Below, piece by piece: positions 24,498-31,674 of a stretch of 64,000 bases of DNA. The stretch lies in assembly GCA_000473305.1 (NCBI GenBank), contig CP006772.1, forward strand, positions 310,001-374,000, written 5' to 3'. The notes beneath the pieces are model-generated. The model was given only the letters and a program-made list of their open reading frames with translations, made no database searches and was not told the DNA's origin. The stretch's first letter is position 1, and every line of letters starts with the position of its first letter. Origin of the DNA: Bacteroidales bacterium CF. GTDB taxonomy: Bacteria; Bacteroidota; Bacteroidia; Bacteroidales; UBA932. A program made the position numbers and the translations under genes.

Positions 24498-24791
24498 TTA
24501 TCTGATCATAACTCTTAAAGCGCCCTGAAAACCATATGTGTTGAAGGGTGCATCTTCATATGTGAATTCGGGAAATTTTTTATTCAGGATTTTTATGAGT
24601 TCTGACCTCAGCGTTCCTGTCCCGCTGCCGTGTACAAAATCAATTTTGCACCCCTTCTCTAATCTGTGTGCCTGCAATGTGCGTTCAAACACATCCAGCT
24701 GATAAATCAAAGAATCGGCCGGAGCAAAGCTGCGGTATGCCCGGGCAATCTTTTCAATATGCAGGTCAACTGTTAGGGTTTGAGTTTTCAC
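24498..24791 (-). CDS. Stand-alone Smr-domain protein
   Basis: A 97-residue protein that is a single Smr domain: VDLHIEKI at 9-16, a helix containing QLDVFERTLQAH, then IDFVHGSGTGTLRSELIKIL with the HGxGxGxLR nucleic-acid motif, and YGFQGALRVMI at the end. Text around QLDVFERTL and YGFQGALRV is like the C-terminus of Bacteroidetes DUF2027 proteins, which are over three times longer; here the N-terminal part is missing. Smr domains act as RNA or DNA endonucleases. The start is a GTG at 24791, and the promoter box ends 4 bases before it, so the message may lack a leader. Confidence 0.75.
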   Translation of the reverse strand: MKTQTLTVDLHIEKIARAYRSFAPADSLIYQLDVFERTLQAHRLEKGCKIDFVHGSGTGTLRSELIKILNKKFPEFTYEDAPFNTYGFQGALRVMIR

Positions 24792-24795
24792 AGTG

Positions 24796-24827
24796 CAAAC
24801 TTAAGAATTTCTCCTGCACTTACCCAA
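24796..24827 (-). promoter_or_regulatory. Promoter of the Smr gene
   Basis: On the minus strand, TTG (24825-24827), a 21-base spacer and TAAGTTTG (24796-24803). Transcription should begin at or next to the GTG start codon. Confidence 0.5.
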
Positions 24828-24925
24828 CTTCACATTGTACTTGTTAAATGATTTACTCTCCTGCGTCTAGTGGTCAAGACAAAATTGAAATTTATACAAA
24901 ATATTTAGAATTATGCACATAAAAC

Positions 24926-24966
24926 ATTATGCTTGTATAGCATAATAGTATTAAAAGTTAAATTTG
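24926..24966 (+). promoter_or_regulatory. Inverted-repeat operator and promoter of the GH35 gene
   Basis: ATTATGCT (24926-24933) and AGCATAAT (24939-24946) form a perfect inverted repeat with a 5-base spacer, a shape typical of a dimeric repressor site. It overlaps the -33 region of a promoter whose -7 box is TAAATTTG (24959-24966). The leader to the ATG at 25040 is about 70 bases. Confidence 0.55.
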
Positions 24967-25039
24967 TTGACAGGATTGGATTTCCCAACGACAATCGGAG
25001 GGACGGACATTCAGGAGGCCGGCAAAAACATAAACTATA

Positions 25040-26887
25040 ATGAAAAAATATTTACTATCTGTTCTACTATCTGCGATGCTTATTTTCCCTTACGAAGCAT
25101 CAGCTCAGAATAACGCATTTTCCATTTCTAATGGGGAATTCATACAAAATGGAGTGCCTGTCAAGATTCATTCCGGAGAGATTCACTACAGCCGTGTTCC
25201 GAAAGATTATTGGCGGCATCGCTTCCGGATGATGAGAGCTCTTGGACTTAATGCCGTGACTACATACGTCTTTTGGAACTATCACGAAACTGCCCCCGGT
25301 GTCTGGGATTTCGAAACAGGCAATAAAGATCTTGCTCAATATATACGGACTGCTTCAGAGGAGGGTCTTTACGTAATCCTGCGACCCGGGCCATATGTGT
25401 GTGCAGAATGGGAATTTGGAGGATACCCGTGGTGGCTGCAGAACAACCCTGATCTGGCCGTACGTACCAACAACAAACCTTTTCTGGATTCGTGCAGAAC
25501 CTATCTTGAGCATCTTTATACTGAGGTCGACGGCCTGTTCGCCAACCAAGGCGGTCCTATCATTATGATCCAGGCAGAGAACGAGTTTGGCTCTTATGTG
25601 GCCCAGCAGAAGGATATACCGGAAGAGGAACACATGGCGTACAAGATGGCTGTCTATAAACTCCTCAAGGAGGTAGGCTTCCCTGAACCCTTTTTTACCT
25701 CAGATGGAAGCTGGCTTTTCAATGAGGGCTCCATTCCCGGCGCCCTCCCAACAGCTAATGGTGAAGATAACATAGAAACCCTCAAAAGTGTTGTCAACCG
25801 ATATAACGGGAACAAAGGCCCCTATATGGTTGCGGAATTCTATCCCGGATGGCTCGACCACTGGGGGGAGCCGTTTATTAGGGTAAATGGCGGGGATATT
25901 GCAAAACAGACTGAGTCCTTCCTTAAGGCTGGTGTCAATTTCAACTTTTACATGGTTCATGGAGGTACCAATTTCGGCTTTACCTCCGGTGCCAATTATA
26001 CTAAGGAGATAGATCTGCAGCCAGATATCACCAGTTACGATTATGACGCTCCCATTACTGAGGCAGGTTGGACCACACCAAAATACGATACAATAAGGAG
26101 GGTTATGCAGATGTATTCTCAGCAGATTCTGCCTGCTATACCGGAAAGGATACCGGTGATAAAATTCAATGCCTTGCCAATAAATGCCCGCATGGATGTG
26201 TTGAACCGGGTAAAAAAACAGAAGCCGGTATTGAATGACCAACCTATGACTTTCGAACAGTTGGAGCAGGGGCATGGCTATGTGCTGTACAGGAAGTCCT
26301 TCAAAGAGGGTGTGTCCGGAACATTGAAGGTGAAAGGGTTGCGTGACTATGCTGGGGTTTATATTAACGGCATAAAGGCAGGTGTACTTAACAGGTGTAT
26401 CAATAAGTATGAGATAAACGTGGCCATTCCTGAAAATGGTATCCTGGAGTTATTGGTGGAAAACATGGGACGTATTAACTATGGAGCTGAAATCGTTCAT
26501 AACACTAAGGGGATCATCTCTCCGGTTATGCTTAATGATTTAGAACTGTCCGGTAACTGGGAGATGTACAAGATGCCGATGGATGAGGTTCCTGTGGTCA
26601 AAGGCAGGAAAGTGACTGTCGGGCGCCCGGGTTTTTATGAATCAATATTCGATCTGGACCAGGTTGCAGATACGTTTCTTGATATGTCCGGATGGGGAAA
26701 GGGTATTGTCTTTATAAACGGGCATAATCTGGGACGTTATTGGAGTATCGGGCCTCAACAGACGCTTTATGTACCGGGGTGCTGGCTTAAGAAAGGCAAA
26801 AACCGGATTGTCATATTCGAGCAACTCAACGACAAACCCCAGGATTGCATTCAATTTACAGATACCCCTGTTTTGGAAGTATTATAA
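25040..26887 (+). CDS. Beta-galactosidase, glycoside hydrolase family 35
   Basis: A 615-residue secreted GH35 enzyme. A signal peptide ends near ASAQ. The TIM barrel carries the family motifs: SGEIHYSRVPKDYW, VFWNYHE, LRPGPYVCAEWEFGGYPWWL, QAENEFGSY with acid/base E182, and VAEFYPGWLDHWG with nucleophile E266. C-terminal beta domains follow, with GKGIVFINGHNLGRYW and YVPGCWLKKGKNRIVIFE. All catalytic residues are present. It removes terminal beta-galactose from oligosaccharides or glycans in the periplasm or outside. No SusC/SusD pair or second hydrolase is adjacent, so it acts alone here. An inverted repeat overlaps its promoter. Confidence 0.95.
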   Translation: MKKYLLSVLLSAMLIFPYEASAQNNAFSISNGEFIQNGVPVKIHSGEIHYSRVPKDYWRHRFRMMRALGLNAVTTYVFWNYHETAPGVWDFETGNKDLAQYIRTASEEGLYVILRPGPYVCAEWEFGGYPWWLQNNPDLAVRTNNKPFLDSCRTYLEHLYTEVDGLFANQGGPIIMIQAENEFGSYVAQQKDIPEEEHMAYKMAVYKLLKEVGFPEPFFTSDGSWLFNEGSIPGALPTANGEDNIETLKSVVNRYNGNKGPYMVAEFYPGWLDHWGEPFIRVNGGDIAKQTESFLKAGVNFNFYMVHGGTNFGFTSGANYTKEIDLQPDITSYDYDAPITEAGWTTPKYDTIRRVMQMYSQQILPAIPERIPVIKFNALPINARMDVLNRVKKQKPVLNDQPMTFEQLEQGHGYVLYRKSFKEGVSGTLKVKGLRDYAGVYINGIKAGVLNRCINKYEINVAIPENGILELLVENMGRINYGAEIVHNTKGIISPVMLNDLELSGNWEMYKMPMDEVPVVKGRKVTVGRPGFYESIFDLDQVADTFLDMSGWGKGIVFINGHNLGRYWSIGPQQTLYVPGCWLKKGKNRIVIFEQLNDKPQDCIQFTDTPVLEVL

Positions 26888-26926
26888 AGCAATTTTTGCA
26901 TAGAGAACAGAAAATTATTCTGTTTT

Positions 26927-27334
26927 CTATGCAGGATTTAATATGCTTGCGGAAGAAATTATACTATTGATCAATGATATTCCATATAAAGGTAAGTTGG
27001 TCATAGTCTCCTCCTTTCTATAGTCAGACATTGATGTCCTTAAAGATAATACGGGATGAAACTTATCTCTAAAACTCTTAAGCGATTTTGCTTTAAGATT
27101 TTCTTCGGCCTTTACCTCTATTGGTATGACTTTTCCATCTGCCTGAATAAGAAAATCAATTTCGGCAATCCCCTGTTCAGAGCTCCAGTAGTAAGTTTCA
27201 ATTCCATCGGAACATTTTAATTGCTGAAGAACATATTGTTCAGTAAGGGCACCCTTATACTGACCAAAAATTGAGTTCCCTTCAATTATTGTTTTGGCAA
27301 TCAGGAAAATATGAAATAAAATACAAAAAAACAA
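26927..27334 (-). pseudogene. C-terminal remnant of a DUF4143 ATPase
   Basis: The frame encodes the last part of an AAA_14/DUF4143 ATPase: KTIIEGNSIFGQYKGALTEQYVLQQL, then YYWSSEQGIAEIDFLIQADGKVIPIEVKAEENLKAKSLKSF and TNLPLYGIS. Intact relatives have around 400 residues with Walker motifs N-terminal to this; here nothing upstream encodes them, and the first dozen residues (MFFCILFHIF) look like random read-through. The nuclease-like residues (E, D, E-x-K) remain. It is from a different branch than the intact ATPase at 23100-24458. No promoter is evident. Confidence 0.75.
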
Positions 27335-27524
27335 ACGAAAAAATGTATAATATCACATTTATACAAACGTAAATTCGCTTGCTCTTTTAGAATCATCTAA
27401 TGTCAAACCCTTTAGATACAAGCAAGATTATCCTTAAAGCAACTACTGCCGATGGCAGAGCGCTTAAAGATGACGAGATGTTGTTTAAGGTGAGAAGGAC
27501 AAGGTAAGTCTTTATTCAGGACAT
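27335..27524. other. Spacer with one doubtful 35-codon frame
   Basis: This AT-rich spacer holds a 35-codon frame on the plus strand (27400-27507, beginning MSNPLDTSKIILKATTADGRA), perhaps a decayed gene end. ACAAACG occurs twice, 32 bases apart (27331 and 27363). No function can be supported. Confidence 0.3.
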
Positions 27525-27556
27525 TAAAAAAGCAGGTATCTCTACCTGCTTTTTTT
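27525..27556. terminator. Terminator downstream of tRNA-Leu (works in both directions)
   Basis: GCAGGTA, loop TCTC, TACCTGC, flanked by A-runs on one side and T-runs on the other, so it can terminate transcription from either strand. It lies 2 bases beyond the tRNA 3' end. Confidence 0.8.
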
Positions 27557-27558
27557 CG

Positions 27559-27642
27559 TACCCGGAGCCGGGATCGAACCGGCACAGCCTTGCGGCCACT
27601 GGTGTTTGAGACCAGCGCGTCTACCGATTCCGCCATCCGGGC
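27559..27642 (-). tRNA. tRNA-Leu (anticodon CAA)
   Basis: The minus strand folds as an 84-base class II tRNA. The acceptor GCCCGGA pairs with TCCGGGT; the anticodon stem CTGGT/ACCAG encloses CTCAAAC, giving anticodon CAA; there is a long variable arm (TGGCCGCAAGGCT) and the T arm GCCGGTTCGATCCCGGC. CCA is not encoded. A strong TTTG-N19-TACCTTTG promoter precedes it and a terminator follows. Confidence 0.95.
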
Positions 27643-27696
27643 CTCTGTTTCAGACTGCTTTATTGAGCTGTCTGCTGTTTCGGTAAACAAGGGTGA

Positions 27697-27727
27697 CAAA
27701 GGTAAGTAAAAATTTTAATCAGCCAAA
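27697..27727 (-). promoter_or_regulatory. Promoter of tRNA-Leu
   Basis: TTTG (27724-27727), a 19-base spacer and TACCTTTG (27697-27704) on the minus strand: an exact match to the Bacteroidetes housekeeping promoter. Confidence 0.75.
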
Positions 27728-27760
27728 TAGTCATTCAGGGGTAATTTCATATACTCTTCT

Positions 27761-28456
27761 CTAGAACGGTATTACATACCCGACTGTAATGTCGTAATAC
27801 GCTCCTGATTTGTATGTGTCGTCGAATTGTCTCAAGGAGAGATACAGGGTGCCTGATTTGCCGAATGACTTGCCAAAAGCCGCGCTGAATGAACTTGTTA
27901 GACCTGTGTATGTGTCGGAATTATCTTCGAGTGCGACTGACTGATGAGACCTGTTTATCTGGTAATGACATCTGTACGATGGGATAAAAAGCCATCCTTT
28001 TTCGGACCGATAAACGACATTTGTAACCAATCCGAGAGCACCGCCTGTGTATCCGTCGTAGTTTACGACAGCTGTTCCGTCCATGTACCTGTAATTTGTA
28101 TAATCACTGTTGAAAAAGACCGGATTTGCCCCGATGTTGAGGTTGAGGTTCGGGAGTAACTCCATCTTCAGCAACCACCAGGTAAGGTGGACCTCAATAT
28201 ATCTGGATTTTGCCTTGTCATCCATCAGACCGATTTTGCCGCTGTCATAGCTTGTGTTGTATGTGCCCGCTTCAAGATCGATTTTTCCGCCCCAGGATGC
28301 CCCGATTCCGGCGGTAAAGGAGTTGAATCCATACCCTTTTTCTATGCCAGTGTTCATTCCGGCCCCGCTCTCTCCCTTATTAAGAAATGGTGTAATCTGT
28401 GCTGTAGCCTGGAGTGAGAGGCATATTAAGGCGATTGCCGTGAGTAACTTTTTCAT
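27761..28456 (-). CDS. Outer-membrane beta-barrel protein, function unknown
   Basis: A 231-residue exported protein: signal peptide MKKLLTAIALICLSLQATAQ, then strands alternating aromatic and small residues (YGFNSFTAGIGASWGGKIDLEAGTYNTSYD, RYIEVHLTWWLLKMELLPNLNLNIGANPVFF, GTLYLSLRQFDDTY) and a terminal VGYVIPF, whose final Phe is the usual outer-membrane assembly signal. It looks like an eight- to ten-stranded barrel of the PorT/OmpW-like type. There is no ligand motif. It stands alone between tRNA-Leu and the M16 protease. Confidence 0.75.
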   Translation of the reverse strand: MKKLLTAIALICLSLQATAQITPFLNKGESGAGMNTGIEKGYGFNSFTAGIGASWGGKIDLEAGTYNTSYDSGKIGLMDDKAKSRYIEVHLTWWLLKMELLPNLNLNIGANPVFFNSDYTNYRYMDGTAVVNYDGYTGGALGLVTNVVYRSEKGWLFIPSYRCHYQINRSHQSVALEDNSDTYTGLTSSFSAAFGKSFGKSGTLYLSLRQFDDTYKSGAYYDITVGYVIPF

Positions 28457-28519
28457 GTCAAATGTTTTAGTCGTATAAATTTAAATAAATTCTTTCAGGA
28501 AATAATAAAAAACAAAAAA

Positions 28520-28554
28520 TAAGGCACTTATGAGTAAAAATCACAAGTGCCTTA
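28520..28554 (-). terminator. Terminator of the M16 protease gene
   Basis: TAAGGCACTT (28520-28529) pairs with AAGTGCCTTA (28545-28554); on the minus strand a T-rich run follows the hairpin. It lies about 30 bases beyond the protease stop. Confidence 0.75.
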
Positions 28555-28560
28555 AATTTA

Positions 28561-28587
28561 GCTAATTGGAAAAATCTGTGCCACTAA
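28561..28587 (-). repeat. Single end of the inverted-end element (remnant, copy 3)
   Basis: On the minus strand this reads TTAGTGGCACAGATTTTTCC and continues into AATTAGC, matching 24 of 27 bases of the left end of the copy at 10351. The other end is absent and a terminator hairpin follows. As in copy 2, the TAG of the terminus is the stop codon of the host gene. Confidence 0.65.
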
Positions 28588-31412
28588 AAATTAACAAGAA
28601 TCGGTTTGCCAAGTCCTAATGCCTCAAGAGGTTTGAGCTGTGTTTTTGCATCACCCACAACCACATAAATAAGATCGGCAGGAACAAGGTTCTTAGCAAT
28701 AATCTCTTTCGCACGCTCAACTGTCATATTTTTGATTTCATCCTCCTGTTTTTTCACATAGTCAAAAGGGAGATTGTATGTAGAGATTCTGGTCAGCATC
28801 CCGACAAGAGCATCAGGAGTCTCAAAAGCAGCAGCTTTCGAACGAAGCATCGAATTTTTGGTCTTCTCAAGCGTCGCTTCATTGAACTCATTGCCATAAT
28901 TGCTTATCAGATCTTTGAAAATCCGGAGCGACTCTTTTGTAGCACTACCCTGAACGCTTGAATAAGCATAAAACTTGTTGTAATATTCATTCGCTGTGAA
29001 AGATGAGTAAGCACCATAAGTGAACCCTCTTTGCAGACGAAGGATATCAAACAACATCCCCTGTGAACCGGAACCAAGATTGTAATTTATAATAACGCAC
29101 GGATAGTAATCGGGACTGCTGTAAGGTATACCTTTCTTGCTCACAACTATCATTGACTGAGGAGCTCCCGGCATGTCTACAAAATAGATCTGTCCTCTCC
29201 GGGCAGGAACTCCTGCCACAGGCTCAGGTACAGAAACCTCCCTGGCTTTCCATTTTTCTACCAGCGACGCAATGGCTTTTTCACAAGTAGCCTGATCGAT
29301 TGCCCCGGCAATGTTGAAATTAGCTATGGAAGGAGAAACAAAGGAGTTGTAGAAACCTTTTATGTCATCCATTGTGATTGAATCGAGGCTGGCATCGTTG
29401 CCGAATGGCTGTTGTGCAAGTTTCGAACCCTCTCCGAAAAGTAGCCTGTCAGAGACTTCCGTTGCAATTTTGGACGGATTGACCGAATTTTGGCGTATCT
29501 CAGACTTGATTTCACTCTTAATCCTTGCAAGTTCTTTCTCGTCAAATCTTGGCCGTAGAATCATCTCCTCAGCCAAAGCCATCACTTTGGTGAAGTTCTT
29601 TGCAAGACACCAGACAGAGATGCTCATACCCTCTTTGTCCGAATATACACTGATGTTGGATCCAAGAAGCCCCATTGCACTCTCGAGTTCCTCAGGAGTC
29701 TTAAGAGCAGTTCCCTCGTTCATCAATGCGGCATTAAGGTATGAAAGTCCGGCTTTGTTTGCAGGGTCAAGCAGCATTCCTCCTTTCAGAGTTATGTTGA
29801 CCTGAATCATAGGAAGCTCATTCTGAGTGATACCATACAAATTCATTCCATTGGCAAGCTTACTTGTCCAGACAGGAGGCACTGTGATGGAAGGAGAGTT
29901 TGAAAGATATGCGGGTTCGACTGAACGGTCAAATGAAGATGGTGTGCGGGCATAGTCATCATCAACTATCTTGCCGCCTTTGGATTTCATTTGCTGATCC
30001 TCAACCTTTTCCTGATCCTCAACCTTTTCCTGATTGACCTTGGCAGCAACTGATCCATTAAGTGCCAGACCGGCTTTTCCTTGAGGAACAATACTGAGTG
30101 CCATAAAAGGCTTTCCCTTGAAATACTTCTCATAGACAGACATGATATCCTCTTTTGTAACAGCCTGATATTTTTTTAAATCGTCATAAGCTGCATCCGG
30201 CTTCCCGGCAAACTCGTTGTCACGGGCCATCATCTGAGCTTTAACCAGAACTTCTCCCAATCTGCTGTAGAGGTACACCTCCTGCATTACCTTTAGTTTC
30301 TCTAGCTCCTGTTCGTCTACACCCTCTTTCTCGAAACGAGCGTAAGCCTCTTCGATAGCCGAGTATACATCATTCAGGTTAGTGCCCTCAAAAGCCCTTA
30401 CATCTACCTGAGCAAAGCCGGCCACTTCAAGTGGTCCATTGTAGGCACCAACAGAAGGAGCAAGTTTCTTCTCCTCTACGATGACTTTGTATAGAGGAGC
30501 CTTCTTGCCTGTTGCAAAAAGTGTGGTAAAGTATCTGAGTGCGTAAGAATCCTTATTGTAAGCCTCAACTGTAGGGTAAGTGAGAGTTATTTGAGGCAAA
30601 CGTGCGTAGGAGTCCTCCCAAACTAATTTCTTTGTCTCTTTGAGCACGGCAGGCTGAATGGCAGGCTTCTCAACATCGGCACCTCTCTTGATCTCTCCAA
30701 AATATTTCCGGATAAGCTCCTTTGCCTGTTTTACATCAAAGTCGCCGGCTAGTACCAGGGTTGCATTGTTTGGCACATAGTATTTTGCGTAAAACTCCTT
30801 GACATCGTCAATTGTCGCACTTTTCAAATCTGCGATATCTCCTATAGTAGTCCAACTGTATGGGTGGCCGGTAGGATACACCTCTGCGGCAGTTATTATA
30901 CTGGAAAATCCATATGGTTTGCTGTCGTAGTTCTGTCGTTTTTCGTTGGAAACTACGTCTATTTCCCTTTCCAGCCCCCCTTGGGTGACAGTATTGATAA
31001 AGTAACCCATGCGGTCTGATTCCATCCAGAGGACTTTTTCAAGAGCGTCCCGGGGAACCACTTCATAATAATTTGTACCATCCGGGTTTGTAGATCCGTT
31101 AAAATTACCTCCCATCTTGGATATGTTCTGGAAAAAGGCATTCCTCGGGAGATTCTCAGAACGTTGGAACAGCATGTGTTCAAAGAAGTGGGCAAAACCG
31201 GTCTTTCCCGGTTTCTCTCTGCCTGATCCGACGTGATATTGAATTGCAAGAGCAACCAGTGGATCCGAGTGATCTTCGTGAAGGACAACCTTTAAGCCAT
31301 TGTCCAGAGTATACTGTTCATATTTCAGCTCAACATTGGATACTTGCGTGGCGCATGACAGGGTCAGCAAAGCGGAGACAGCAAAAACTAAGTATTTAAA
31401 AAATTTAGACAT
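28584..31412 (-). CDS. M16 family zinc metalloprotease, two-domain lipoprotein
   Basis: A 942-residue protease of the insulinase/pitrilysin family. The signal peptide ends LTLSC (Cys20), so it is a periplasm-facing lipoprotein. The N-terminal half carries the inverted zinc motif H75-FF-E78-H79 in FAHFFEHMLFQ and a downstream NEKRQNY glutamate region. The C-terminal half (from about 525) is a second M16 fold without HxxEH, as usual for these pairs, which form a clam-like chamber. The two are joined by a charged linker with an 18-bp tandem repeat. ATG 31412 is chosen because the preceding frame lacks a signal and overlaps the promoter. Confidence 0.92.
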   Translation of the reverse strand: MSKFFKYLVFAVSALLTLSCATQVSNVELKYEQYTLDNGLKVVLHEDHSDPLVALAIQYHVGSGREKPGKTGFAHFFEHMLFQRSENLPRNAFFQNISKMGGNFNGSTNPDGTNYYEVVPRDALEKVLWMESDRMGYFINTVTQGGLEREIDVVSNEKRQNYDSKPYGFSSIITAAEVYPTGHPYSWTTIGDIADLKSATIDDVKEFYAKYYVPNNATLVLAGDFDVKQAKELIRKYFGEIKRGADVEKPAIQPAVLKETKKLVWEDSYARLPQITLTYPTVEAYNKDSYALRYFTTLFATGKKAPLYKVIVEEKKLAPSVGAYNGPLEVAGFAQVDVRAFEGTNLNDVYSAIEEAYARFEKEGVDEQELEKLKVMQEVYLYSRLGEVLVKAQMMARDNEFAGKPDAAYDDLKKYQAVTKEDIMSVYEKYFKGKPFMALSIVPQGKAGLALNGSVAAKVNQEKVEDQEKVEDQQMKSKGGKIVDDDYARTPSSFDRSVEPAYLSNSPSITVPPVWTSKLANGMNLYGITQNELPMIQVNITLKGGMLLDPANKAGLSYLNAALMNEGTALKTPEELESAMGLLGSNISVYSDKEGMSISVWCLAKNFTKVMALAEEMILRPRFDEKELARIKSEIKSEIRQNSVNPSKIATEVSDRLLFGEGSKLAQQPFGNDASLDSITMDDIKGFYNSFVSPSIANFNIAGAIDQATCEKAIASLVEKWKAREVSVPEPVAGVPARRGQIYFVDMPGAPQSMIVVSKKGIPYSSPDYYPCVIINYNLGSGSQGMLFDILRLQRGFTYGAYSSFTANEYYNKFYAYSSVQGSATKESLRIFKDLISNYGNEFNEATLEKTKNSMLRSKAAAFETPDALVGMLTRISTYNLPFDYVKKQEDEIKNMTVERAKEIIAKNLVPADLIYVVVGDAKTQLKPLEALGLGKPILVNF
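29994..30029. repeat. Perfect 18-bp tandem duplication in the M16 linker
   Basis: CTGATCCTCAACCTTTTC is repeated twice head to tail and partly a third time. It encodes two EKVEDQ hexapeptides between the two protease halves. Because 18 is a multiple of three, copy-number slippage would keep the frame. Confidence 0.85.
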
Positions 31413-31442
31413 AATTTGATGATTTTGAGATGTATATATTTT

Positions 31443-31450
31443 CAAAGTTA
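31443..31450 (-). promoter_or_regulatory. -7 box of the M16 protease gene (TAACTTTG)
   Basis: TAACTTTG on the minus strand, 30 bases before ATG 31412, with a TTTA 20 bases further upstream as a possible -33 element. Confidence 0.5.
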
Positions 31451-31457
31451 ATAAATT

Positions 31458-31487
31458 TTTGATTTTTGAATAAATCATATACCTTTG
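31458..31487 (+). promoter_or_regulatory. Promoter of the btuB-btuG riboswitch transcript
   Basis: TTTG (31458-31461), an 18-base spacer and TACCTTTG (31480-31487), ending just before the cobalamin riboswitch. It is back to back with the protease promoter. Confidence 0.6.
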
Positions 31488-31489
31488 TT

Positions 31490-31635
31490 CCGTTCATCAG
31501 AAAGGGAACCCCGTGAAAATCGAGGACAGTACCCGCTGCTGTAATGCTTACCCGTAAGGGTTATCTTCCGTAAGCCACTGCCAACAGGTGGGAAGGCGAG
31601 AGATATAAAAGCTAAGTCAGAAAACCTGCTTTTGG
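31490..31635 (+). ncRNA. Cobalamin riboswitch upstream of btuB
   Basis: The sequence shows the cobalamin-riboswitch order: GGGAACCCCGTGAAAATC, GGACAGTACCCGCTGCTGTAA, a variable stem (GCTTACCCGTAAGG...CCGTAAGCC), and a B12 box variant, AAGTCAGAAAACCTGCTT (31614-31631). It ends 40 bases before the btuB start, so it probably acts by hiding the ribosome site (GGAGATAGAG). It should lower importer synthesis when adenosylcobalamin or a relative is abundant. Confidence 0.93.
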
Positions 31636-31674
31636 ACAAAACATATTAATCGAACTTTCGGGAGATAGAGAACG

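Noticed and set aside
27400-27507. A 35-codon gene on the plus strand
   Set aside because: No promoter, no recognisable fold, and it lies among gene remnants; kept only as a note on the spacer.
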